Positions 34,080 through 42,592 of a stretch of DNA of 64,000 nucleotides are shown piece after piece. Made by a program: the position numbers and the translations under genes. Position 1 is the first letter of the stretch. Each line of letters opens with the position of its first letter. Under the pieces are notes generated by a model. The model was given only the letters and a program-made list of their open reading frames with translations. It did no database searches and was not told the DNA's origin. Source of the stretch: JANMES01 sp038229715 (lineage in GTDB: Bacteria; Planctomycetota; Phycisphaerae; Tepidisphaerales; Tepidisphaeraceae); assembly GCA_038229715.1 (NCBI GenBank), contig JBBROD010000016.1, forward strand, positions 1-64,000. Reading direction: 5' to 3'.

Positions 34080-34275
34080 GAGTCCCGTAGTGCGGGCAAT
34101 GTATTCGGTGCACAGCTTGGGCCGATCGAAGCGGGCGAGCCAGCCGATGACTTTTTCCAGTCGCTCGGGCTTGCCGTAGCAGTGGAAGCTGGTGTGGTCG
34201 GATTGGGTCAGGCACGTTCGATCGAGCGGGGAGAGATTTTCGTCGATTTCCCAGTTGCCTGCCCACACGCCGGCG
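34080..34275 (-). pseudogene. Fragment of a cellulase/xylanase-like glycoside hydrolase
   Basis: The minus strand in one frame encodes GVWAGNWEIDENLSPLDRTC, a DHTSFHCYGKPERLEKVI segment and PKLCTEYIARTTG. This is the C-terminal catalytic-barrel ending of the clan GH-A hydrolases annotated as 1,4-beta-xylanases (strand with SFHxYG, nucleophile Glu in CTEYxAR). There is no start and no upstream domain, and after TTG the homology stops. Both sides are cut: on one side by the methyltransferase region, on the other near a TIM-barrel gene. It is a dead remnant. Confidence 0.6.
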
Positions 34276-34360
34276 GTATGCGCCGTGGTTATCCTGTGCG
34301 TCAAAAAATTGCCGCCTCGCGGACATAAGATTGTCGCCTGATGTTTTCCTCGCCCAAGCC

Positions 34361-35233
34361 TCACACCGGGTTCGGCACGAACGCCCCGCCGCGGCAGTGT
34401 TTGAGGTAGTTCAGGGCGTGGACTTGTCCCGTGTATTCCAGGTCGCCGCGGTAGACCGGGTCGTGCCATCCTTCGATGTCGATTTGGCCGGTCCATTTGG
34501 CCTGGCGGAGGATGGAGATCACGTCGGTCCAATTGGTGTCGCCGAAGCCCGGCGTGCGGTGCCAGCACCACTGCTTACCGCCGCGCAGGCCGGAGGTTTT
34601 GAGCACGTCCCAGGCGATCGTCGCGTCCTTCCCGTGGACGTGGTACACCTTGTTCACCCACTTGCGAAGCTGCGGCAGCGGGTCGACCAGCGACACCATT
34701 TGGTGGCAGGGTTCCCACTCCAAGCCGAGCGCCGGCGAGGTCACCTCGTTGAACATCATCTCCCAGCCGGTACACATATTGGCGATGTTGTATTTAGGCG
34801 ACGCCCACATGCCGCCCATGTCGCAGTTCTCAAACGCGATCTTCACGCCTTTGTCTTCTGCCTTCTTGGCCAGCTCGCCCCACACTTTTTTGAACTGAGG
34901 CATCGATTCCGGGAGCGGCTTACCTTCAATCGCGCCGGCAAACCCGCTGACGATTTTCGCACCGAACAGATTCGCCGCCTCGATACACTTGCCGAATCCC
35001 TCGGCGTGCTCGGGCTTCATCAGCGGATTGCCAAAAAACCCGACCGTGCTGATGACGGCCTTGTCGCCGAGGATGTCTTTGACCTTTTTGGCGGTGTCGG
35101 CCAGATCGACGTTCAGTTCCTGCCAGAACGTGAGAGAGAAGCTTTCAAATCCATGAGGCAACAATTGCGGGAGATGCTTGACCGCGTCGCTCATTTTAAC
35201 CAACGTGCCGATGCGAATGTCTTCGTGTCCCAC
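34361..35233 (-). CDS. Sugar phosphate isomerase/epimerase-like TIM barrel protein
   Basis: 290 residues with the xylose-isomerase-like (AP endonuclease 2) barrel. Metal/active-site strands are visible: IAFENCDMGG (Glu), LGLEWEPCHQ (His), VYHVHGKD (His), HRTPGFGDTNW and IDIEGWHDPV (Glu). Planctomycetes carry many such proteins for sugar isomerisation or epimerisation; the substrate is unknown. It is divergent from dnaX and stands alone. Confidence 0.85.
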   Translation of the reverse strand: MGHEDIRIGTLVKMSDAVKHLPQLLPHGFESFSLTFWQELNVDLADTAKKVKDILGDKAVISTVGFFGNPLMKPEHAEGFGKCIEAANLFGAKIVSGFAGAIEGKPLPESMPQFKKVWGELAKKAEDKGVKIAFENCDMGGMWASPKYNIANMCTGWEMMFNEVTSPALGLEWEPCHQMVSLVDPLPQLRKWVNKVYHVHGKDATIAWDVLKTSGLRGGKQWCWHRTPGFGDTNWTDVISILRQAKWTGQIDIEGWHDPVYRGDLEYTGQVHALNYLKHCRGGAFVPNPV

Positions 35234-35440
35234 AACAACTCCTTCTTGAAAAGTAAACCGAACAGGCTAGCGACCCTGGCTGGCAAGTCAAAAACCGTGC
35301 TGCGAAAGCGGCCCGGCGAGTCGCTGGCCCGTATTTTTAGCAGAATCGTCTCGTTACAGGGAAAGCCCTGGCCTTTGGTTTCATCGGGCGGTCGATTTCT
35401 TTTCACCCGCGCGGTCGGGTGTTACACTCGCCGGTCGCTC

Positions 35441-37402
35441 ATGGCCTATACCGTTTTGGCTCGAAAATATCGCTCCACCACGTTCGATGAACTCATCGGG
35501 CAGGAGCACATTTCGCGCACGCTGAAAAAAGCCATCAGTAGCGGTCGGATCGCCCATGCGTTTTTGTTCTGCGGGACGCGCGGAACCGGGAAAACCTCCA
35601 CCGCCCGTATCCTCGCCAAGTGCCTGAATTGCCAGAGCGGCGATAAGCCGGCGGAAACGCCGTGCAACAAGTGCTCCAGCTGCCTGGCGATCGCACGTGG
35701 CGAGGACATGTCGGTCATCGAGATCGACGCCGCCAGTAACACCGGCGTGGATAACATTCGCGAGGTGATCGAAGGGGCGTATAACTCCCCGCCGGGCCGG
35801 TTCAAGATTTACATCATTGATGAAGTCCACATGCTCTCGAAAAGCGCTTTTAATGCGCTGCTCAGGACACTTGAAGAACCGCCGGCCCACGTCAAATTCA
35901 TCTTGGCGACGACGGAGCCCGAAAAAGTGCTGGCGACGATTCTCAGCCGGTGTCAGCGGTATGATTTCCGCAACATTCCCACCCGCGAGATCGCCGACCA
36001 TCTGAAAGAGATCTGCAAAAAGGAAAAAATCAAAGCCGACGACGACGCGTTGCTGCTCGTCGCCAAAGCCGGGGCCGGCTCGATGCGCGATTCGCTATCG
36101 CTGCTCGACCGTCTGCTGAGCCTCGGCGAGAAAGACCTGACCGTTGAAATGATCGAACAACTGCTCGGCCTGCCGAAGACCGCGCTACTGTTCAACCTCG
36201 CCGACGCCCTCGGGCAAGGCGATGTCGCCAGCACCCTGCAGCAGACCGAAGCCATCCTGGCCGGCGGGTTGTCGGTCGATTCGCTGATCGCGTCGCTGGT
36301 CGATCACCTGCGGAACCTGCTGATCTTGCGGACCTGCGGGGCGCAGTCGAAGCTGGTGGAAGTGCCGGGTTTGCCGGTGACCGATCTGGTGAAGCAGGCC
36401 GAGCGGTTCGACTCGATGACGCTCTCGCAGGACATCGCGATTCTCGAAGAGCTGCGCCGGCAAGTGCGCGTGAGCCAGGCCGGGCGGGCGCTGGTCGACG
36501 CGACGATGGCCCGGCTGGCGCTGGCGGAGCAGTTCGCGTCGGTGTCCGATCTGCTGGCGGGCGGAGGCTCGCCGGGGCAAAAAAAAAAGTCTGATCTGAC
36601 ACCGCCGGCGTCGCCTGAAACCGCCCGCGGCCAAGTCCGCGACGCCTTCGCTCCCTCGCCTGGTACTCCGGGAGAGGGCGGGGGTGAGGGGAGAAACGCC
36701 CCAATTCTGGCGACATCCCTCGCCGAACAATCCAATACCAACGCTGGTATGCAATCCGCGCCGTCTGACGACTCGTGTTCCTCCCCTCACCCCGGCCCTC
36801 TCCCCGCTGGGGAGAGGGAGGAAGAGACGGACGCGCTGCCGGAAGTCGGCAAGGTGTTTGACGGTCCGAAGCGGTCGATGTTCGCGGCGTTTAAAGCGGC
36901 CGCGCCCGCCAAGCCGCAAGCGGCGGCGACGAGCAATGTTGAATCCGTTGGCGCGGGGGAATTCTCCGATAAGTGGTCCGCCGTGCTGGCGAGTCTGAAG
37001 GACGAATCGCCGGGCGTACACGGCATCCTATCGCAGGGGCGATTGCTCGGGATCGAAAACGGCACCGCCGTTGTGGAGGTGAACCCGCAACTCGAAGGGC
37101 TGATCCGCAGCTTCGACCGCAACGGCAAGAAAGAGATGATTCGCGGAAAAATCGCCGAGTCGTTCGGGCAAGGCGTGGGGATCGCGTTCCGTATCGGCGA
37201 AGCGGCCGATGCGCCAACGCCGGCGCCTATGCGACCGGCTGCACCCGCAAAATCGCAAGCCGCGGAGACCGCGCCCGGCGTCCCGATCGCCCCGCCGCCC
37301 CCTCGATTGACCGCGGAGCAAATCGACGTCGCCAAGCAGGACCCGTACGTGCGGGCCGTTCTCGATCAGTTCGGCGGAACGATTGTAAAAATAGAGACGT
37401 AG
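35441..37402 (+). CDS. dnaX: DNA polymerase III subunits gamma/tau
   Basis: 653 residues from the ATG at 35441, after TACACT (35423-35428). DnaX is the clamp-loader ATPase. Visible: GTRGTGKTS (45-53), the four zinc cysteines (CLNC...CNKCSSC), IYIIDEVHMLS, SRC sensor region (ILSRCQRYDF) and domain III to ~370. Codons 380-383 are CAA AAA AAA AAG, a run of ten A; a -1 slip meets TGA after one codon and would give a ~384-residue gamma form. Just after it, in the linker, lies an in-frame palindromic repeat (36651-36820). Domain IV-V-like sequence follows to a tau-type C-terminus. An open frame extends upstream of 35441 but is not coding. ybaB follows. Confidence 0.93.
   Translation: MAYTVLARKYRSTTFDELIGQEHISRTLKKAISSGRIAHAFLFCGTRGTGKTSTARILAKCLNCQSGDKPAETPCNKCSSCLAIARGEDMSVIEIDAASNTGVDNIREVIEGAYNSPPGRFKIYIIDEVHMLSKSAFNALLRTLEEPPAHVKFILATTEPEKVLATILSRCQRYDFRNIPTREIADHLKEICKKEKIKADDDALLLVAKAGAGSMRDSLSLLDRLLSLGEKDLTVEMIEQLLGLPKTALLFNLADALGQGDVASTLQQTEAILAGGLSVDSLIASLVDHLRNLLILRTCGAQSKLVEVPGLPVTDLVKQAERFDSMTLSQDIAILEELRRQVRVSQAGRALVDATMARLALAEQFASVSDLLAGGGSPGQKKKSDLTPPASPETARGQVRDAFAPSPGTPGEGGGEGRNAPILATSLAEQSNTNAGMQSAPSDDSCSSPHPGPLPAGEREEETDALPEVGKVFDGPKRSMFAAFKAAAPAKPQAAATSNVESVGAGEFSDKWSAVLASLKDESPGVHGILSQGRLLGIENGTAVVEVNPQLEGLIRSFDRNGKKEMIRGKIAESFGQGVGIAFRIGEAADAPTPAPMRPAAPAKSQAAETAPGVPIAPPPPRLTAEQIDVAKQDPYVRAVLDQFGGTIVKIET
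36579..36594 (+). promoter_or_regulatory. Ten-A slippery run in dnaX with -1 frame stop
   Basis: A(10) at 36579-36588 followed by G gives an A AAA AAG heptamer in phase for -1 frameshifting. In the -1 frame the next codons are GTC TGA (stop at 36592-36594). An added A from polymerase slippage has the same result. This is the arrangement by which E. coli and Thermus dnaX make the shorter gamma subunit. Confidence 0.7.
36651..36820. repeat. Palindromic element inserted in frame within dnaX
   Basis: The left arm (36651-36694, CTCCGGGAGAGGGCGGGGGT) faces the right arm (36780-36820, CCTCACCCCGGCCCTCTCCC). It belongs to the same family as 16651-16817. It encodes about 56 residues, including SPGTPGEGGGEGR and SPHPGPLPAGERE, with no stop, in the flexible linker between domains III and IV. 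Confidence 0.85.
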
Positions 37403-37403
37403 C

Positions 37404-37497
37404 TGGAGGGGCAAGTATTCAGGGGCAAGGGGCAAGAGCCAAGCAAGAAATGCTTTCCCGACTTGCACCATGCCCCTCGCCGCTGAATACTGCATTT
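37404..37497. repeat. Hairpin between dnaX and ybaB
   Basis: GTATTCAGGGGCAAGGGGCA faces TGCCCCTCGCCGCTGAATAC around a ~40-base middle. It lies within an apparent operon and leaves only the AAGGAG of ybaB free. Confidence 0.8.
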
Positions 37498-37514
37498 CCA
37501 AAGGAGTTCCAACG

Positions 37515-37856
37515 ATGTTTGATGCCCTTAAGAATCTCGGCAACCTCGGCGACATGATGAAAATGGCCCAGGAGATGCAGTCCAAGATGGCGCAGATGCA
37601 GGAGGAGATGGCCCGCCGTCAGATCACCGCCGAGGCGGCTGGCGGGTTGGTCACCGCCACCGTCAACGGGAAGATGCAGTTGGTAAACCTCAAGATCGAC
37701 AAGACCAAGGGAGACACCACCGATCTGGAGTTTTTGGAAGACGTGATCGTCGCCGCCGTGTCCGCCGCCCAAACCCAGGCCGGCGAGCAACTGCAGGCCG
37801 AGATGTCCAAGCTCACCGGCGGGCTGAATCTCCCGCCGGGGTTGCTCGGGGGGTAA
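37515..37856 (+). CDS. ybaB: YbaB/EbfC family nucleoid-associated protein
   Basis: 113 residues. These small dimeric proteins bind DNA and are usually encoded directly after dnaX, as here. Start MFDALKNLGNLGDMMK, Met/Gln-rich helix (AQEMQSKMAQMQEEMARRQ), then GLVTATVNGKMQLVNLKID and EDVIVAAVSAA, the standard fold. AAGGAG is 8 bases before the ATG at 37515. recR, the common third member, is absent. Confidence 0.93.
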   Translation: MFDALKNLGNLGDMMKMAQEMQSKMAQMQEEMARRQITAEAAGGLVTATVNGKMQLVNLKIDKTKGDTTDLEFLEDVIVAAVSAAQTQAGEQLQAEMSKLTGGLNLPPGLLGG

Positions 37857-38082
37857 GGTACTCAATTTTATTCTGCAGTTAACGTCAAGCAGAGTTTTTC
37901 TTAACGATGGCGCGGATATAAGCGTACTCACTGCATGGTTTGCAGCTTCAGGTTTTCCCTTAACCCAATCTAAATCAATTTCTAGCGAAATTCCTGCGCA
38001 TTGCTCATAAGGACTTGCCCCAAGTCATGTTCAATCCATGCTTGGAATCCCCGGGGGGTTCCGCATTTAACAAGGCACGGAT

Positions 38083-39090
38083 ATGCATTCAAATCGTAAG
38101 ATTATTCGGGGTTTTACTCTCGTCGAGCTTCTTGTAGTTATTGGTATTATCGCGCTGTTGATCTCCATTCTGCTGCCCGCCCTGAATAAGGCGCGTAAGC
38201 AGGCACAGGAGACCCAGTGCATGTCGAACCTGAAGCAGATGGGGTTGGGCATTGAAATCTATTGCGTCACGAACAAGGGAACATTGCCACAGAAAGGCCC
38301 GGACGGCTCTGACACCACCAGCAACATGTTCGGCCCAGGTAACGGCACTACCGGCGTGGTGGGCGTGGATGACTCGAGCATCTGGTTCAACGCCATCCCC
38401 AAAGCGATTAGCGGCAAGTCGTACTACGATCTTTTGAAGGACGACTTCAATGGGGTCGCTCTACCGACTCCACCTGCCAACAACCTTTTTCTTTGCCCGA
38501 CCGCCGGCCCGGCCTTCACGCAGGGCACGAATGACGTCGTTCAGGGCGAATACTTTCTTCTGAACGGCCTTGACTCGTCCGGTGCGGTGACGTTTCCGGG
38601 TAACAAGTTCAAGTTCAACCTGTCTTACGTGTTCAACTCCAAGCTCGGCGACACCTGGAATGCCGCCCGCACCAAGGTGGTCACGACGATCCCGGTGATC
38701 CGCCAGTCGCACCTTCGTCCGGCATCGGAAGTCGTCACGATCCTTGAAAAAGTCGCCAACACCGGCGAATACACCGATCAGACCGTACAAAAGTATGCCG
38801 CGACCTTCCCGACGGTTTATGGAACAAAGATCAACGCAGCCGGCCTGAACAACAACGCCGCCCAGCCCAAGAGTAACTGGAAGCGTTACACGACGCGTCA
38901 CCGTTCCGGCGGGATGCTGCTGTTCGCCGACGGACATGTCGCCTATACGTCCTGGGTGGACGCCCAAATCCCGGCGAGCATGCTCCCGGGCAACGCCTTG
39001 CAAGCTTACGGTGCAGGCGGCCTGACCTACGGGTCGGATGCCAATCAGCCCGGCAAGGTCATCTGGAGCATTGCTGGCCCTCTGCAGTAG
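38083..39090 (+). CDS. Prepilin-like protein with N-terminal methylation motif (DUF1559-like, H-x9-DG)
   Basis: 335 residues. A type IV prepilin signal (RGFTLVELLVVIGIIALLISILLPAL) is cut after Gly and methylated in pilin-like proteins. The body is beta-rich and ends with the H-x9-DG segment RHRSGGMLLFADGH, the mark of the large planctomycete family of pseudopilin-like proteins. The function is unknown; they are thought to be exported by a type II-like machinery. It stands alone, with a 225-base AT-richer upstream gap that shows no gene. Confidence 0.88.
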   Translation: MHSNRKIIRGFTLVELLVVIGIIALLISILLPALNKARKQAQETQCMSNLKQMGLGIEIYCVTNKGTLPQKGPDGSDTTSNMFGPGNGTTGVVGVDDSSIWFNAIPKAISGKSYYDLLKDDFNGVALPTPPANNLFLCPTAGPAFTQGTNDVVQGEYFLLNGLDSSGAVTFPGNKFKFNLSYVFNSKLGDTWNAARTKVVTTIPVIRQSHLRPASEVVTILEKVANTGEYTDQTVQKYAATFPTVYGTKINAAGLNNNAAQPKSNWKRYTTRHRSGGMLLFADGHVAYTSWVDAQIPASMLPGNALQAYGAGGLTYGSDANQPGKVIWSIAGPLQ

Positions 39091-39161
39091 TCGTAATCTG
39101 ACCTCACCACCGACGGCCCGTTTCGCCATGAAATGGGCTGTCGGTCTTTTAGGAGAAAACC

Positions 39162-39881
39162 ATGTTGAAGAAATCACGAATCGTTGGCGTTGCCGCTTTA
39201 TTGTTCCTCGTTGCCGCGGGTGTCGAGAAGACGCATCCGCCGATGAAGTACCTCGCGCAGGACGACATCAACTGGCTGGCGATCCTGCCCGAACCACCGA
39301 CGAAAGGCTCGGCCGAGCAGAAATCGGAGATCACACAGATCCTTGCGATTCAATCCACCCGCACGAAAGACGAAGAGGCTCGCTTAAAGCTCAACGAGAA
39401 GTTCGTGGTTTTCCAGTTCGCCCCGATCATCGGCGAAGGCTTCACCGCCGAGAAATGCCCGCTGACGGCGGCCATGTTCAAGGACTTGGAGACCGACTCC
39501 AAATCTTTCAGCCGGACCGCCAAGGAGCATTGGGATCATCCGCGCCCGCCGTACGTAAACGCCGAAGTGCATCCGTGCGTGACGCTGGAAAACGAAGGCT
39601 CGTACCCGTCCGGCCATGCCACCCGCGGCATCCTGTTTGCGCTGGTATTGGCGGACATTTTCCCCGAGCATCGCGCCGCGTTGCTCGAACAAGGCCGGCA
39701 AGTCGGCTGGGATCGTGTCGTCGGCGGTGTGCATTACCCGTCCGATGTCGCCGCCGGGCGAGTCCTTGGGCAGGCGATCGCCAACAAGCTAACGACCCTC
39801 GCCGCGTTTAAAGCGGATCTGGAAAAGGTCAAAGCGGAACTGCAATCGCTCCACGCCCACCCTACGGCGATGCTGCATTGA
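39162..39881 (+). CDS. Class A acid phosphatase (PAP2 superfamily, PhoN-like)
   Basis: 239 residues. A signal peptide (IVGVAALLFLVAAGV) marks it as periplasmic. The three-part PAP2 signature is complete: K121-x6-R128P, PSGH (149-152) and R185-x5-H191-x3-D195. It hydrolyses phosphomonoesters non-specifically. AGGAG lies 9 bases before the ATG. The stop touches a remnant of an AraC-type gene on the other strand. Confidence 0.92.
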   Translation: MLKKSRIVGVAALLFLVAAGVEKTHPPMKYLAQDDINWLAILPEPPTKGSAEQKSEITQILAIQSTRTKDEEARLKLNEKFVVFQFAPIIGEGFTAEKCPLTAAMFKDLETDSKSFSRTAKEHWDHPRPPYVNAEVHPCVTLENEGSYPSGHATRGILFALVLADIFPEHRAALLEQGRQVGWDRVVGGVHYPSDVAAGRVLGQAIANKLTTLAAFKADLEKVKAELQSLHAHPTAMLH

Positions 39882-40004
39882 TTACGCCCGTTTCCGAAAC
39901 GCCGCCGGCGACATCCCCACAAACCGCTTGAACTGTTTGCTGAACGTAAACGGATCAGCGTGCCCCAGCGCGTAGGCGATTCCCCTGTTGCTCAGCCGAT
40001 GTCG
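39882..40004 (-). pseudogene. C-terminal remnant of an AraC-family regulator
   Basis: About 40 codons ending at TAA (39884-39882) encode GIAYALGHADPFTFSKQFKR and GMSPAAFRKRA, the second helix-turn-helix of an AraC protein. Upstream the frame soon loses similarity and no start or sensing domain exists. It is a truncated leftover. Confidence 0.7.
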
Positions 40005-40189
40005 GCCGACGAGGACCGAAAAATCGTCCCCCATTCGATTCCCATCAACCATTCGCTATCCATGCGACTAAATATGACCTGTTGCCGACCATTTAGGCCA
40101 TGGCAAGGCTGTATTTCGCGTCGAATGTGTTAACTTGGCGGACCAAACAGAACATTCGCGAACCCTTTCTAACGATCAGGAGTTTTGAC

Positions 40190-42199
40190 ATGAGCGGCAC
40201 GATCAACTGGGGCATCATCGGCTGTGGCTCGATTGCCAAGGCATTTGCGACCGGACTGAAACTCGCCAAGACCGGCAAGTTGTACGCAGCCGGCTCGCGC
40301 GATCAAGCCAAGGCCGACAAGTTCGCCGCCGATCACGGCGCGACCAAGGCGTACGGGTCTTACGACGCCTTGCTGGCCGACAAAGACGTGAACGCGGTCT
40401 ACATCGCCGTGCCGCACCCGCAGCACGCGGAGCTTGCCATCCGGGCCGCGAGGGCGAAGAAGCACGTGTTGGTGGAAAAGCCGTTCGCCGTCAACCAGGC
40501 CGAAGCGATGGCGATGCTCGAAGCCGCCGTCATCAATGACGTGTTCATGATGGAAGCGTTCATGTACCGCTGCCACCCGCAGACAGCCAAGCTCGTCGAA
40601 CTGCTGAAGGAGAAAGTGATCGGCGAGGTCCGCGTGATCAACGCTACCTTCAGTTTTCAGGCTGGTTTTAATGCTGAAAGCCGCCTGTTCAAGAATGATT
40701 TCGCCGGCGGTGGGATCATGGACGTCGGTTGCTATACCGCCAGCTACGCCCGGCTGGTCGCCGGTGCTGCCACCGGGCAGGACTTTGCCGATCCGATCGA
40801 CGTCAAAGGCGCCGCCCACCTCGGGCAGACCGGCGTGGACGAGTGGGCCGTCGGCACGCTTAAGTTCCCCGGCAATATTCTCGCGCAGATCGCCACGGGT
40901 GTCGGCGTCAACCAGGAAAACATCGTCCGCATCTTCGGGAGCGATGGCAAAATTACCGTCCCCAACCCCTACACCGCCAGCCGTGGCGGGCCGGATGCGG
41001 GCAAGATCATCGTCCATCGCAAAGGCGAAAAAGAACCGACTGAGCACGTCCTCGAGGCATCCAACACCAGTTTCGGGCTTGAAGCCGACGTGTTCGGCAA
41101 CGCCGTGCTGGCTGGGAAGAAACAAGCGCCGTCGCCGGCGATGAGTTGGGACGACACGCTGGGCAACATCTCAACGCTCGACCGCTGGCGCGAAGCGATC
41201 GGCCTGACGTACGAGATGGAAAAGCCCGACAAGATGCTTCACACCGTCGACCGCCAGCCGCTTAAAGTCCGGCCCGAAAACAACATGGTGTATGGCAACA
41301 TCCCGCACCTGGACAAAAAAGTCAGCCGTCTGGCGATGGGCTGCGACAACCAGCGCACCATGCCTCACGCCGCCGTCATGTTCGACGACTTTTTCTCCCG
41401 TGGGGGAAACATGTTCGACACCGCCTTCGGTTACGGCGGCGGCATCATGGAAAAACTGCTGGGCCAGTGGATGAAGAACCGCGGCGTTCGCGAGCAGGTT
41501 GTCGTCATCGTCAAAGGCTGCCACACTCCCAATTGCGATCCGATCAGTCTGACAGCGCAATTAAAAACCTCGCTCGAACGCCTGCAGACCGATTACGCCG
41601 ACATCTATATGATGCACCGCGACAACCTCGAGTATCCGGTCAGTGCGTTCGTCGACGTGTTGAACGAGCACGTCAAGGCCGGCCGGATCAAAGCCTTCGG
41701 CGGGAGCAACTGGACACTGGCGCGCGTGCAGGAAGCGAATGACTACGCAAAATCCAAGGGATTACAGGGCTTCTCGGTCGTCAGCAACAACTTCAGTCTG
41801 GCGAGGATGGTCAAACCCGTCTGGGGCGGATGCGTCGCATGCAGCGATCCGGAATCGCGCGCGTGGCTGACCAAGACGCAATTGTCGGTCATCAGCTGGT
41901 CCAGCCAGGCCCGCGGGTTCTTCACCGATCGCTCCGCGCCCGACAAGCTGACCGACAAGGACTTGGTCAACAGTTGGTACAGCGAAGATAACTTCCAGCG
42001 GAAGCAGCGCGTTTACGAACTGGCGAAAAAGCTGAACGTCACGCCGATCTCGATCGCGTTGGCGTATGTGATGAGCCAGCCGTTCCCGACGTTCGCGCTG
42101 ATCGGCCCGCGAATCTTGTCCGAAACACGCACGAGCATGGAAGGCTTGAGCATCAAGCTCTCGCCGGAACAGGTGAAGTGGTTGAATCTGGAAGCGTAG
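40190..42199 (+). CDS. Fusion of Gfo/Idh/MocA oxidoreductase and aldo/keto reductase
   Basis: 669 residues. Residues 1-~340 form a Gfo/Idh/MocA dehydrogenase: NAD(P) site WGIIGCGSIAKAFA, the EKP motif (HVLVEKPFAVN) and GGGIMDVGCYT. Residues ~370-669 form an aldo/keto reductase with the tetrad Asp and Tyr in FDTAFGYGGG, Lys in VIVKGCH and His in YMMHRDN. The two halves could run consecutive or coupled redox steps on a sugar or inositol, sharing a nicotinamide pool. AGGAG lies 7 bases before the ATG at 40190. No stop or frameshift separates the domains. Confidence 0.9.
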   Translation: MSGTINWGIIGCGSIAKAFATGLKLAKTGKLYAAGSRDQAKADKFAADHGATKAYGSYDALLADKDVNAVYIAVPHPQHAELAIRAARAKKHVLVEKPFAVNQAEAMAMLEAAVINDVFMMEAFMYRCHPQTAKLVELLKEKVIGEVRVINATFSFQAGFNAESRLFKNDFAGGGIMDVGCYTASYARLVAGAATGQDFADPIDVKGAAHLGQTGVDEWAVGTLKFPGNILAQIATGVGVNQENIVRIFGSDGKITVPNPYTASRGGPDAGKIIVHRKGEKEPTEHVLEASNTSFGLEADVFGNAVLAGKKQAPSPAMSWDDTLGNISTLDRWREAIGLTYEMEKPDKMLHTVDRQPLKVRPENNMVYGNIPHLDKKVSRLAMGCDNQRTMPHAAVMFDDFFSRGGNMFDTAFGYGGGIMEKLLGQWMKNRGVREQVVVIVKGCHTPNCDPISLTAQLKTSLERLQTDYADIYMMHRDNLEYPVSAFVDVLNEHVKAGRIKAFGGSNWTLARVQEANDYAKSKGLQGFSVVSNNFSLARMVKPVWGGCVACSDPESRAWLTKTQLSVISWSSQARGFFTDRSAPDKLTDKDLVNSWYSEDNFQRKQRVYELAKKLNVTPISIALAYVMSQPFPTFALIGPRILSETRTSMEGLSIKLSPEQVKWLNLEA

Positions 42200-42239
42200 T
42201 CGGCGATAAGGCGGCGGGTCCGTGCGAAATGTCAGCGAT

Positions 42240-42537
42240 TGCGTCTGTTGGAAACTCGACCGTATCACGGGCCTCCGGCCCGTGCCGATAGAGTCTGTCC
42301 TTCGAAAAGCTTGACCTCGCAGACATTCCTGCGCCGTCAGCACGGGCCTCCGGCTGCTGTGTCCAAACCCCCAAAAACACGTCATGCTGAGGTACTCCGA
42401 AGCATCTCGGACGCCGAATACCGCTCGAGATTCGAGATCCTTCGGCGTACCTCAGGATGACGACACTTGTGTGTTCGCGGGGTTTGAACACAGCAGCCGG
42501 AGGCCCGTGGTACGGTCGAGTTTGCAGACTGACGCAC
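42240..42537. repeat. Nested palindromes: CCTCCGGCCCGTG element containing a GTACGCCGA element
   Basis: The outer arms (GTCTGTTGGAAACTCGACCG ... GGTACGGTCGAGTTTGCAGAC) belong to the CCACGGGCCTCCGGCCCGTG family. Within them an inner pair TCCAAACCCC / GGGGTTTGA encloses a complete GTCATGCTGAGGTACTCCGA hairpin (42380-42463) of the other family. The structure fills the gap between the fusion oxidoreductase and the LamG-protein gene, which converge. Confidence 0.85.
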
Positions 42538-42592
42538 TACCGGCACTCCGTCGAATTGACGTGACGGCTTGGATCGATCCATTCCTTTCCGT

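Noticed and set aside
34331..35440. Apparent ~370-codon extension of dnaX upstream of 35441
   Set aside because: It is antisense to the TIM-barrel gene and shows no similarity to DnaX; the standard DnaX N-terminus starts at 35441.
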